Shown piece after piece: positions 1-9,870 of a stretch of DNA of 64,000 nt. This stretch comes from Tritrichomonas musculus. Taxonomy: Eukaryota > Parabasalia > Tritrichomonadida > Tritrichomonadidae. A program made the position numbers and the translations under genes. Each line of letters starts with the position of its first letter. The stretch's first letter is position 1. The stretch covers positions 3,705,501 through 3,769,500 of the forward strand of contig JAPFFF010000005.1 of the NCBI GenBank assembly GCA_039105265.1, given 5' to 3'. The notes below the pieces were generated by a model. The model was not told the origin of the DNA and did not search any database. It saw only the letters and a program-made list of their open reading frames with translations.

Positions 1-535
1 CTAATTCTAGAGTTATATCCATGATGATTACTCGGATATGATTCTCTTTCAGAATCGCTTGTTGATGAATATCTTCATTAAGTGATCGGATGTTAAACTT
101 CCTATACCGTGCATTATGCGAAACTGAGTTATAACTGTCTAATAGTCTTTTGCCATCAATTCAGCAATCGATTTCTTAAGTAATGCTTAGTCATTTGTTG
201 TTTACACCTTTTCTAAGTGTTAATTCATTGTCTTTAATAAGTTACAACACTCAATACTGACCTTGCAACTGAACTAATCATCAGAAAGCAACTATATCTA
301 CATCCCCTTGAAAAAAATCTCAACGTATATAATTAATGAAACGAGACCAAGCCTAATTTTTAATAAATAATCAGAATTAACTTTTGTTTTTCTAGATGAA
401 TTAGGATTCAATTTGTCCACATAAAGAAGGACGGGGAGATCAAAAAAAGGTTTAAAAGCAATACTTCCTATACATTTGCAAAGAGGCTCAAATGAATCAG
501 TGTGCCTTGCAGTTTAAAAAATTCATGGATATATA
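1..535. other. Gene-free AT-rich stretch at window start
   Basis: I see no open reading frame, RNA gene or repeat array that I can support here. The sequence is AT-rich with frequent stops in all frames. It ends at a small foldback element. Confidence 0.6.
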
Positions 536-657
536 AACTGGTACGCAAATTTTCGGACTTTATCGTACTATTCAATTCATTGAATTTTAAAAATGATCAA
601 TTCAATATTTGAAAAGTTCATTCAAATTTGAATCGTCCCAAAATTTGCGTACTAGTT
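536..657. mobile_element. Small foldback MITE (122 bp), TA-flanked
   Basis: Inverted repeats of about 24 bp start with AACTGGTACGCAAATTTT on the left; the reverse complement of the right end starts AACTAGTACGCAAATTTT, with one more mismatch further in. A TA dinucleotide lies directly outside both ends (534-535 and 658-659), as expected for Tc1/mariner-type targets. There is no coding capacity, so it would need a transposase in trans. Another small element at 60792-60888 also starts AACT and is TA-flanked, so the two may belong to related families. Confidence 0.6.
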
Positions 658-999
658 TATACAATTCTGTTCAAACAAGACATTTTAAAGGAGATTTCTT
701 TCAATTCTTCGATAGAATAATAAGAAAGGTCAAACATTTAATAATTTTTCATTATTAAAAAACTTTCGATTATCACTAATCAATTACATATCTTTAAGCT
801 GGCAAGATAAAAAGTATTTTCAAGTTAAATTTACTTTGGATATGATAGAACATCAAATAAACTAGATCTAAATTTGCTTAAAAACAAACTGAAACTTCTA
901 ACATTCGTATTTAGTAACAAAAGATTTGCAAAAATGGAAGACTCCCTATTGAGTTGTTCTCATTAGATTCAATATATATATTGGTTTTCATTTTTTTTT

Positions 1000-1406
1000 T
1001 TTGCCAGTTGTTTTACCAAATACTGCACTTTCTTCTGAACCAAGCTTAAGTGATGAAAAAGGACAGTCATTTATCGAAATAGCATTTTAAAATTCATAAT
1101 ATTATATCAAAGAATCAAAAGTTTTCCAGAATCCCTTACCTCAAAGAAAATCTAAATACAATACTGAACTTCAAATGCCAAATGAAGTATTGATATTTTA
1201 TAATACTGCAGTTTCAATTTTAAAAATGATGGATACATTTAATGAATCAATCAATCTCAACAAGATTGCAAGCAATTCTGTTGAGCACATTTTGGGACTA
1301 TTAATAATAATATCTAGGAAAAAACATATTTATGATGAAATTAATTGGAATAATTGAGCTTCATAAACTGTTGATAAATTAGATGAGAAACAACCATTTT
1401 GGGATA
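1000..1406 (+). pseudogene. Decayed coding remnant, unrecognised, left part
   Basis: A coding-like stretch can be followed in one frame, including a 60-codon open segment from 1175 (reads MPNEVLIFYNTAV), but it is interrupted and has no clear start. It runs up to the foldback element at 1407. Coding-like sequence resumes beyond the element, so this may be one old gene split by the insertion. I do not recognise the family and infer no function. Confidence 0.35.
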
Positions 1407-1727
1407 AACTAAAGTATAGTAAGGCTTTTCTGAAGAACCTTCAAAAAGTGGAAATCATTCAGAAAAAATAATCTAAATAAAAAAATTGAAAAAACAAATC
1501 TTTTTATATTTTTACATAATTTTTACCGAGGCTACATACCGCCTAGCGGGCGTCGAGCGAGGCTGAGCGAAGCGAAGCCGAGTCGAGACCCCGCGGCTGG
1601 CGGTAAGAATCGGTAAAAATTTTGTAACATAAAAAGATTCTTTTTTTATTATTTTTATTTGATTATTTTTTCTGAATGATTTCCACTTTTTGAAGGTTCT
1701 TCAGAAAAGCCTTACTATACTTTAGTT
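1407..1727. mobile_element. Long foldback element with 67-bp identical arms
   Basis: The outer 67 bp (1407-1473 and 1661-1727) are perfect reverse complements as far as I can align by eye, starting AACTAAAGTATAGTAAGG. Complementarity continues imperfectly towards a GC-rich centre (about 1545-1610, with repeated GAGCGAGG/GAGCGAAG words) that contrasts sharply with the AT-rich surroundings. It has no coding capacity. TA lies outside the left end but not the right, so the target duplication is unclear. Identical arms suggest recent arrival or gene conversion. It sits inside decayed coding sequence. Confidence 0.7.
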
Positions 1728-2561
1728 GATCCCCATTTTGTGGGGGAAGAATCTACTATGATCAAACAAACCATATTCAATGTTGCGAATGGTACTAAAG
1801 ACATTTTTGAATTCAAACCAAGCAAAATAGTCTTCTCACTTCATCACATCATCATATTTATAATAAAAAGTGTTGGTATTAAAAAAAATCATGAGAAATA
1901 TATCAAAGAATACGCAAAACCTATTTTTGAAGTTTTTTTTTTTATGTAATTGAAAACAATTGTTGAATGGTGATAACTCAAAAAGTTTAATGGCGCCAAA
2001 ATTTTTTTGAGTTTAAACAAATAACGTATTTATTCTTTTTATCTTTATTGTGTTAATCAGATTAATATTTTTCAGGACTATTTTGCCACAGATAACAAGA
2101 CGTATGAATTAAAGTATCTATTGAAATTGGCAACTCGAATTCAAAAAAGAATCAAACAGGAGCATGATGCAGATATCAAAAATTCTCTCAAAAATGATCT
2201 AAAAATTGTTAAGGCTCAAATTGGAAATCAAGTTCTTGATATGCCAGAAGATCAAAAACTAGTTTTTCCTCCGGTAAAAATTACACATTATTCTGCAACA
2301 AATACACCTGTTCCAAAAATCCCAGTGAAAAGAATTCAAAGTTCAAGTAAATCCGTAATTCTTGATTTTTCAGATGATGAACTAGCTGCAAAGTTTGATT
2401 CATTTTTAGAACAAAGGAATAAGCAGAGAAACACCAAATCTAATATTAATCAAAAAAGCAAAAAATCAACTAGATCCGGAAAAATAAAAAAAAAAAAAAT
2501 GAAAAAAAATACATCTAAAGATGAATTAATACAAACTAATAATTTTTTTCATATTTCCTAA
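1728..2561 (+). pseudogene. Decayed coding remnant, unrecognised, right part
   Basis: Two open stretches flank a non-coding gap. The first (about 1740-1949) reads MGEESTMIKQTIFNVANG. The second is open from about 2025 to 2561 and is rich in Lys and Ser, ending in a basic, poly-Lys-like tail (about codons 110-130 of the 146-codon stretch counted from 2121). The second stretch has no ATG near its beginning. A TTTTCAG sits just before 2076, which could be a splice acceptor, but no trichomonad-type donor is evident. I do not recognise the family. It may be host-derived or from a mobile element. Confidence 0.35.
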
Positions 2562-2713
2562 TTAAATTTGCGAAATGAATTTTAATTATTGAAAGAAATC
2601 GACAATAAGATAATATAGGCTTTTATAAAAACATGATTTTTTATGATTAAATATCTAAAATCGTTATTTTTTCTATTTGTTAACATAAAAATAGTTAATT
2701 CATCATATTTTAA

Positions 2714-3070
2714 TGTTTCCCAAAGCAGTAGTATACAAAACTAATAGCGATTATAATGACAATGTTCCTGTGAACCTTAATGCTGAAAGAAACTCTTTTG
2801 TCAGTTATCCTGATCCACGTGATGTATCACCTGAGAGATCAACACTTGTAAAACTTGATAAAGGCTAGCTACTTGATCGTCGAGGAGGAATTGGATTCAA
2901 CACTGCTTTTTTGAATATTACTTATGCTGATTATCATAATTTAAAACAGGTACCTTCGCATAATGAGCTCATGAATATGATCATCCATGGATGATTTTTT
3001 TAAGAGACTTAATATGACTTTCAGTCAGGCCGCTGCCGACATACCCGCTGTAAATGCTTTGGCTAATTAA
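2714..3070 (+). pseudogene. Broken ORF remnant, unrecognised
   Basis: From the ATG at 2714 the sequence reads MFPKAVVYKTNSDYNDN and continues as convincing protein-like sequence for roughly 90 codons, with further coding-like sequence to about 3070. It is broken, with about two interruptions. Composition (NVPVNLN, GGIGFNTAFLN) is compatible with a structural protein from a virus-like element, but that is a guess. It is treated here as a fossil. Confidence 0.3.
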
Positions 3071-3688
3071 TTTTAGATTCAATTTTACTTTCTTTTGTTT
3101 ACAACCATCAAAATATGCTGTTTACTTTGCAATTTATGCATAACTAAATATAGCGTTTTTAAATGCAAATGCTTAATTTTTCTTTTGAAATGTAAAAATT
3201 CAACTTTTTACCAATTTTTTTTTTAATGAGTATTTTAATTTATTCGTATCAATTATGTCAACGAAGGAAAATATTTATATTATAAAAACATGTTTTGATA
3301 TTGCGATTTTTAAGTTAAATTTTTTAATAAACAATTCAATAAAAAAATAAACAATTAAAAAATAATATTTAATTATTTTAATAAAAAAAGGATATTTTAA
3401 ATAGCTATATATTTATTTTTAATTTAATAAAATATTTATAAATTAAATCTACGAATATAATATTTTTTTTCATCTATTAAATAAGATAAGTATTTTTTAA
3501 TTTCGAAAATAATTTTTAATCGTAATTCAATATTTTGTATTTATATTCAATTTTTATTATTATTATTTATTTTAAAATCGATTCTTAGATATAATATTGT
3601 TCATTAAAAATCATATTATTTTTTAAAATATCTTCTCATTTTTTTGTTCACCCGTTACAGGCGAATATTTTCATGAAAACGATCAAGA
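3071..3688. other. AT-rich intergenic, upstream of transporter gene
   Basis: Very AT-rich with homopolymer A/T runs and no supported gene. It provides the 5' flank of the transporter gene. A TCATAA motif immediately before the ATG at 3696 resembles the trichomonad initiator. Confidence 0.6.
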
Positions 3689-3695
3689 TTCATAA

Positions 3696-4838
3696 ATGGA
3701 TCAACCTCACCTTTTCTGCTTCCAAGTTGAATCTTGGCCCAAATGGTTGATTCTTCTAATATGCGCAATTGGAATATTTTCAATGTTTTTGCTTCATGGT
3801 ATTGCACACGAAAAATTATTTTCGAAACCATATTTTTTTGTTGAAACAATTTTTCTTACATTCACGCAATTTTTTTCTTATTCAATGCTATCAATCCATG
3901 CATTAATAGATTTATTTTATGGACGAATTGAGTTGAAAGCTAGTTTAAAAACGTATTTATTAACTTCGGTAACTCTTGCTTTATCAATGTCGCTTGGCAA
4001 TTTTTCAGCACTAAGATTAAGTTATGCAACAGAAGTGTTATTTAAATCATCTAAGCTCATTCCAGTTATGATCGGAAATATTATTTTTTTAAAGAAAAAA
4101 CCTAAATTGGTCGAAGCTGTATCAATTTGTTTTGTTGTACTAGGCTTAATTGGTGTTTCACTTGGGGACTTTCGTGGTAAAAACAAGTTTGATATGATTG
4201 GAATTATTGCCGTTATCACATCACTTAGTTTTGATGCAATCGCATCTAACATGGAAGATAAAATTATGTCTGTTTATGGCGCTTCACAAGATGAACTTAT
4301 TGCAATGATATACGGAATTGGAGCAATACTCGTTGGAACAATATCAATTTTTACAGGTGAATTTTTTACAGCTGCAGTTAAAATATATGAACATCCATCA
4401 TCTTTATTTTTCATTGCGCTTTTTTCTTTTCTCGGTGCAATCGGAATCCAATTTGTATATCTAACAATGAAAGTTTTTGGCTCCCTTCTAACCGTTATGA
4501 TGACGTCAATTCGAAAGGCTTTGACAGTATGCTTATCATTTCTCATTTTCCCAGATAAAAAATTCACTTCTTGGCATGGTTTTTCCATTTTTCTTCTTTC
4601 AATTGGAATAAGCATCAATATCTACCAGAAAACAAGAAAAGTGCCAAACAATGACGAAGATCATAAACTTATCAAAAAAACAGGAGAAAATGAGAAAGAA
4701 GATTCTGAAGAGCTAATTATAGACAATTTTGATGACTTTGATGATATTGAAGCTCAAGATAATTCAAAAGACGCGAGTTCGCAAAGCAACATTGGAAATA
4801 AAAGTGAAAACATAACCGAAAGCATGACAGAGAAATAA
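3696..4838 (+). CDS. Nucleotide-sugar / PAPS transporter, SLC35B type
   Basis: A 380-residue multi-pass membrane protein of the drug/metabolite transporter superfamily, expected to carry an activated sugar or PAPS into the Golgi or ER in exchange for nucleotide monophosphate. About ten hydrophobic segments are visible between residues 15 and 310. The stretch around residues 90-135 (SLGNFSALRLSYATEVLFK, then KLIPVMIGN) matches the SLC35B2/B3 signature region, where family members read N-x-Ser near Tyr-Pro-Thr-Gln-Val-x-Phe-Lys and then KLIPVM. The C-terminus (about 320-380) is an acidic, Asp/Ser-rich cytosolic tail not needed for the fold. The start at 3696 is preceded by an initiator-like TCATAA. 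The substrate cannot be told from sequence alone; PAPS or UDP-sugar are the options. Confidence 0.85.
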   Translation: MDQPHLFCFQVESWPKWLILLICAIGIFSMFLLHGIAHEKLFSKPYFFVETIFLTFTQFFSYSMLSIHALIDLFYGRIELKASLKTYLLTSVTLALSMSLGNFSALRLSYATEVLFKSSKLIPVMIGNIIFLKKKPKLVEAVSICFVVLGLIGVSLGDFRGKNKFDMIGIIAVITSLSFDAIASNMEDKIMSVYGASQDELIAMIYGIGAILVGTISIFTGEFFTAAVKIYEHPSSLFFIALFSFLGAIGIQFVYLTMKVFGSLLTVMMTSIRKALTVCLSFLIFPDKKFTSWHGFSIFLLSIGISINIYQKTRKVPNNDEDHKLIKKTGENEKEDSEELIIDNFDDFDDIEAQDNSKDASSQSNIGNKSENITESMTEK

Positions 4839-6120
4839 TGTAGGATAATGTTATTGTTATTTATATATTTATTATTATACATAGTATTTTGTATATATAT
4901 TTTTATATATTAAAATTATTAGATTTATAGTACATTGCATATATATTAATTACCTTTTTAATCATTTATCTAAATTTGTTTATCAAATTGATAGGCTGTT
5001 CACTCTTTATCTCTTTGCATTATAGGTTTTACTTTGAGATTTTAATTTGTTTTCTTATTCATTTGATACACTTTACAATGATCATTGAGACAAATCAAAC
5101 TACCTAATATTCACAAACTAGTAGTCTCTCTTCGCAAAAGTTATTTTTCAAAACTACAAATACCATTTGATTTTATGCATATTTAGAATTACTCTGTGAT
5201 TATATCAAAAAAGTTAATGAAAAAATTATTTTGATATTTTTTCAAAACATGATCTTTTCTAACTTTTTATTTTGGAGTATTCGATTTATTCTATTCATGT
5301 TCAATAAAATTATAAAATATTTTATTATGCTTGAATATAACTTCAAAGAAAACATTTTGTATAAAAATGAATTCAAAAAGTTGAATTAATAATTCAATTT
5401 TCGGAGGCTAAAAAATCATTATAAAAGATCGTTTATGTATTATAGTGGCGTCGGTTTGGGCCGAGAACGTGGGTTTGGAAGAGGGAATCATTCAATTTTT
5501 TTGAATTGAATTTGATCGTTCTTGTAATTAAAATTGTTTTTTTCTCATTTTGTAGCGGTATTTGATATCTCATATATTTTAAAATCATATTGCTATGCAT
5601 ATATTAATACAAATATAAATATAAAAATGAAAAAAAATGAGAAAATCATAAAATCTGATATAGAATTCGATCAAAAAAATTTCATCAAAAATAAGAATAA
5701 ATAGATCAAAACTATGAATTATTAATATTAATTATGATTTTTATTAAAAAATGATGATATTAAGTATTTTTTGAAAAAAAAAAATTATCTTTTTTTTTAA
5801 AAAGGTCGAAACTAGAGAATTTTTAACAAATATGATTATAATTAATATATTTTATTAAAGGTATGGAAACTCTTTTTCAATTCAATTTTATTTTAGACTT
5901 GTCAAAAGTCCGGGACAAATGCACTTTTCTTGGACTTTTTGTGGACTCGGGACTTGGCGTGGACCTAACAAACCTTGTCAATTTATTTTTATTTTATATC
6001 TCAAAAAAGAACTCAATTTTTGCATATATTTTATAGTTTATTTGTTTATTTAATTTTTTTTGTTTATTTAAATAGAAAAGTAGTAACTAATATGAGTAAA
6101 TTATATTTGAATGTTTTTAA
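4839..6120. other. Gene-free AT-rich stretch
   Basis: No gene supported. It contains a GC-richer patch near 5447-5490 and another near 5900-5965 with repeated GGACTT/GTCCGGGAC words. These could be the worn end of a DNA transposon, but no matching inverted end was found. Confidence 0.5.
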
Positions 6121-6129
6121 TCATGAAAA

Positions 6130-6305
6130 AAAATGTCATAAACAATTGAAAGAATTTTGGAAATCCTGGCAGATGGACCAAAATATTTCAAAGAAATTTT
6201 ATAATTCTTTTATTTTGTGAAAAAATAAAAAATGCTAAAATAATTGAAAGAATTTTATTAGTCCTGGCAGATGGACCAGTGTATTTCAGAGAAATTTAGA
6301 GTTAT
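6130..6305 (+). repeat. Two tandem copies of a short dispersed repeat
   Basis: Two copies (about 6135-6215 and 6222-6305) share AATTGAAAGAATTTT, then TCCTGGCAGATGGACCA and TATTTCA.AGAAATTT. A third copy lies at about 7139-7225. Translated, the cleanest copy reads LKEFWKSWQMDQ, but the reading frame is not kept in the other copies. The origin is unknown: either a remnant of a repeated protein segment or a small dispersed element. Confidence 0.55.
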
Positions 6306-7138
6306 GGCAAATAAAACCTCTGATTTATAACAGTTTAAATATATTTTAAAGTAATAAATGTAAATTTTTTAATCTATATTTCAAGTATACTAGAATTTTA
6401 AATAGTATAAAAATAAGATAAATTTATTTTTTTAAGTAAAGACGATAAATCAGAAATTTTTTTAGATTTTCTAATAAATCTATCAACTTTTTAAAATATA
6501 ATTCAATATTTGAATTTCCAAAATATTTCTATTGTTTAATAAAAATAGGAAGAGCATAATTGCAAAAGCATATAAAAAATATTAAAAAAAAAAAACTCTT
6601 TCACAAAAAGTTTGATCTTTTATAAAATAAAAAATATTCAAAAAGCCATTTTATTTTTGTAATCTTTTCAATTTCGAAAATAAAAACAATTCAATTACAC
6701 TCGAAATCTTTTCAATTTCAAAATCAAATACTACTCAATTGGTCTCCAAATCTTTTCAATTTCAAAAAATAATATGTACGTTTACATTGAAAAAGTAAAA
6801 ACTTTAATTCCATTTATTAAAAAATTGAGCTATCAATATCAGACAAAATTCATATATATTTTATATTAAAATGCGGAGAAAAAGATGATCAGAAAATGTC
6901 CTCAATATCATCAGCCAATTTTCCATTCAAAATATCATCAATTCACATGAATGTGAATAATGATAATTTTCAATTCAAGTAAATATATGATATATTCATG
7001 AAATATATAGTATACCTTATTAATATCGGAGAGAGAAAATGATTAGATTAGTAAAATATTGCCCTTTTAAATTGAGATAAATCCGTTATAAAAAAAATAT
7101 TCCACTACTCTAGAAATTTTGAAACATTTTATATTTTG
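6306..7138. other. Gene-free AT-rich stretch
   Basis: Nothing beyond AT-rich sequence with short recurring phrases such as ATCTTTTCAATTTCAAA at about 6660-6770 (three imperfect copies). Confidence 0.5.
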
Positions 7139-7225
7139 TGAATAAAAAAAAAATGCTAAAAAAATTGAAAGAATTTTGGAAGTCCTGACAGATGGACCAG
7201 ATTATTTCTGAGAAATAATAATTCG
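7139..7225 (+). repeat. Third copy of the FWKSWQMDQ-type repeat
   Basis: This stretch shares AATTGAAAGAATTTTGGAAG, CAGATGGACCAG and TTTCTGAGAAAT with the copies at 6135-6305, in the same orientation and about 0.9 kb away. The shared block also includes the upstream phrase GTGAA(T/A)AAA...ATGCTAAAA. Confidence 0.5.
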
Positions 7226-7733
7226 ATCAGAGGTATTCACGAAGAAAATTAGCCTAGCAATTTAATTCTAACTTATTTATTTTATTTTTAAAATATGTAA
7301 TTAAGATAAATTACAAATTTTATATGATTCCATTTGTTTATTTTCAAGATATTGCTTAAGCATTTTTTTGTGAGAAAAAAAAACTATTTTCAATATATTT
7401 CGATATTTACCGTGTATTGAATTTTATTTCGTGCTAACGGTCGCCAATGAAAATTCATTCAAATTTTAATAAAAAATCTGGAATTGAGAATTTTTTATTT
7501 TCTCCTCTTAAATACATTGAATTATTTAAAACAAAAAAATATCATCATCATTTCGTGTTTGGTAGTTTGTATTAACATTATCATTTCAAATATATTAAAT
7601 TTTCATTTTTAGAACCAATAACTCTCGAATATTTTGCCGATTAAATTCAAAATATATATATAATTTCGGATTCAAATAACTTCTCAATTTTTTTCAGAAG
7701 TTATTTTTACTATTTTATTAAACATTTTTTATA

Positions 7734-9632
7734 ATGTCAGGATTAGGACATCTCGCTTTCATCAATTTATGCTCTATGCAAAGTCGCCGAAGTAAAACAT
7801 ATACAAGATATATGCCTGTTATTAAAAAACTTATGAAAAATGGAATATGGAATGCAATGAAAAACCGCAAACTCTCATTGGATGAATTAAAAGCATTCTC
7901 GTTCGGATATAAAATCCCTGAATCAACCATAAGATCCTGGAATTCAAAATTATTATCTGACTCATCTTGGCTTCCGTTGCATAAAAGGACTATAAAGTCG
8001 CCATATATGTTTACTGACAAACAAGAAACAGTAATTGCTGAAATCATTAGGCAAATTTATGAAGATCAAAACATTCCGATATCAAATGAATTGGTTAGGC
8101 AAGTTGCTATCAGGTATTATTATAAAACGCATGAATTAGACTACAATCATCAGTTTGCTGCTTCTCATAAATGGATTACAAGATTCAAACGAGTTCATAG
8201 ATTTTCAAGACGAAAATTTAATCGAAAACGAAGATCAACATCTTCACAAAAGTCAATTATTGAGTTTTTAACAATCATAAGTTTTTTATTAAATGATGTC
8301 TCTCCAGAAAATATATTGAATGTAGATGAAACAAATTGGAAAGTAACAGATTCCGGAGAGTACACTTGGGCTGAAACAGGGAGTGAAAGTGTAACTATCC
8401 ACACATCTTGTGATGAAAAGTCGGGTTTTACCGTTTTATCAACAATAAATGCAGCAGGTGGACAATTTCCACTTTGTTTAATTTCAAAAGGCAAAACTGA
8501 AATATCGGAATCAAGTTGGTTTGGAGGTGGCAGGAATATCATTCACCCTGGCGAAACAGAGAAGTTAAAAAATATTTTTTATGATTCATCTTCTTCCAGA
8601 AATTCTTCTGAAAAAGAATTTATTCCTCAGTCGCAAACTGACTATAGCGAAAGTGGTTGGACCACTCAAGCCACATGGAATAATTATCTATTTAATCTTA
8701 GATATAATCTCTGTCCTCCTAAAGAAAACACAGATTTTTATTCAATAGAAAATAGACTTTATTTAATTTGCGATTCATTTCCAGTGCATTTCTCAAACGA
8801 ATCGATTGAGATATCAAAAAAAATGAATATTCAATTAATTAAGATCCCCGAAAGTACGACAGACATTTTCCAACCTCTCGACTGCCGTATTTTCGGGGCT
8901 TTAAAAAGCCATGCAAGAACTTTTTTCAATGCACGAATTGTTAAAGCTTTGTTTCAAAGTTTTGATTTTGAACAAGCCATTTTCACCGCACCTGTTGAAC
9001 AAATGAATTCATTAACACGAAAAGAGGCAGTAGTTGTACTAGAAAATGCTTGGAACTCTCTTACGCCTGATATCATTTTAAGCGCTTGGGTAGAATCTTT
9101 ATACAAGTACTTTTTGAAAGATGAAAATGGCACTTTTGTTCTTAACACTAGCCAGGTAGATGAACTTTTTAGTACAGGTAGGTTCAATAAAGAGGACAAT
9201 AATTACAATGGTTTCAAAGATATCAGCAAAACAAAGTTCCCAAAAGTCGATGTTGATCAAGCATCACTTGAATTGCTAAGGATGAACCATTTAAGCGATA
9301 TTGAAAACTATAAGAAAGCCGGGATATTAAAACAAATTGAGAAAAAGAAAAGATCCTTAGAAAAACAAAAAAATCAAATACAGAAAATTGTAAATTCATT
9401 TGAAAATAAACGTCGACAAAAAAGCTCTGCCCAGAGCTTACATCAACATCCTTCAATGAATTTACAGCAGCAGCAGCCAATGAATTTACAGCAGCAGCAT
9501 CCAATGAATTTACAGCAGCAATATCCAATGAATTTACAGCAGCAACATCCAATGAATTTACAGCAGCAGCATCTAATGAATTTAAACCAGACACTTCCAA
9601 TGCACTTTTACCAGCAACCTACAATGAATTAA
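7734..9632 (+). CDS. DDE_1 (pogo/CENP-B-like) transposase-type protein with QQQ-repeat tail
   Basis: A 632-residue protein. Residues about 95-165 are basic and helical (ending FKRVHRFSRRKFNRKRRS) and fit a CENP-B/Tc5-type helix-turn-helix DNA-binding domain. The DDE_1 core follows: D198 in NVDET, D347 in LICDSFP and D383 in FQPLDCRIF, giving 35 residues between the last two acidic residues. All three candidate catalytic acids are present and the frame is open. The C-terminal 55 residues are a tandem repeat of MNLQQQHP-type octapeptides, unusual for a transposase. I found no convincing terminal inverted repeats, so this is either a worn transposon or a retained host gene derived from one. A Polinton end remnant begins within about 25 bp of the stop. 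Confidence 0.8.
   Translation: MSGLGHLAFINLCSMQSRRSKTYTRYMPVIKKLMKNGIWNAMKNRKLSLDELKAFSFGYKIPESTIRSWNSKLLSDSSWLPLHKRTIKSPYMFTDKQETVIAEIIRQIYEDQNIPISNELVRQVAIRYYYKTHELDYNHQFAASHKWITRFKRVHRFSRRKFNRKRRSTSSQKSIIEFLTIISFLLNDVSPENILNVDETNWKVTDSGEYTWAETGSESVTIHTSCDEKSGFTVLSTINAAGGQFPLCLISKGKTEISESSWFGGGRNIIHPGETEKLKNIFYDSSSSRNSSEKEFIPQSQTDYSESGWTTQATWNNYLFNLRYNLCPPKENTDFYSIENRLYLICDSFPVHFSNESIEISKKMNIQLIKIPESTTDIFQPLDCRIFGALKSHARTFFNARIVKALFQSFDFEQAIFTAPVEQMNSLTRKEAVVVLENAWNSLTPDIILSAWVESLYKYFLKDENGTFVLNTSQVDELFSTGRFNKEDNNYNGFKDISKTKFPKVDVDQASLELLRMNHLSDIENYKKAGILKQIEKKKRSLEKQKNQIQKIVNSFENKRRQKSSAQSLHQHPSMNLQQQQPMNLQQQHPMNLQQQYPMNLQQQHPMNLQQQHLMNLNQTLPMHFYQQPTMN
9456..9610 (+). repeat. In-frame 24-bp tandem repeat in transposase tail
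   Basis: About six copies of a 24-bp unit encode MNLQQQ plus two variable residues (QP, HP, YP, HP, HL). The unit length is a multiple of three, so copy number can change without loss of frame. This is the kind of tract expected to differ in length among strains. Confidence 0.8.
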
Positions 9633-9654
9633 ATATACTATATGAAAATAAAAA

Positions 9655-9870
9655 AAAAAATTCTTCTTCTTCTTTTCTTGTTATCCCACCAACCCACCTC
9701 AATGCCCACCATTTATGAAACGGCACAGGTTCCTGCCCCGAGAATCTCGTACCTATCCCTACTCATGGTTTTGAATAAACTTCAAGATATGCTGTACGTT
9801 TATAATATGAACCAAATGAGTCCTGTAAATCGTCTGGTATTTTATAATAACCTTTAACTCAAAATCCTAG
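9655..9870. mobile_element. Truncated Polinton/Maverick end remnant
   Basis: The block 9710-9768 matches the inner part of the left terminal repeat of the whole Polinton at 11102 (TATGAAACGGCACAGG, then CTGCCCCGAGAATCTCGT and CCTACTCATGG). Beyond it, on the minus strand, sequence resembling the very C-terminal codons of the Polinton's first giant protein can be recognised before similarity fades near 9870. It is in the same orientation as the left end of the whole element, clearly more diverged from it than the two ends of that element are from each other, and broken. It is a fossil of an older, related Polinton. Confidence 0.7.

Noticed and set aside
2040-2080. Possible intron acceptor TTTTCAG before the Lys-rich remnant
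   Set aside because: No trichomonad-type branch/acceptor block (ACTAACACACAG-like) and no donor; the sequence is simply T-rich.
3655-4618. Minus-strand open frames opposite the transporter gene
   Set aside because: They are antisense shadows of a gene with clear family motifs on the plus strand.
5440-5970. GC-richer patches that might be transposon ends
   Set aside because: No inverted partner or duplication could be found.
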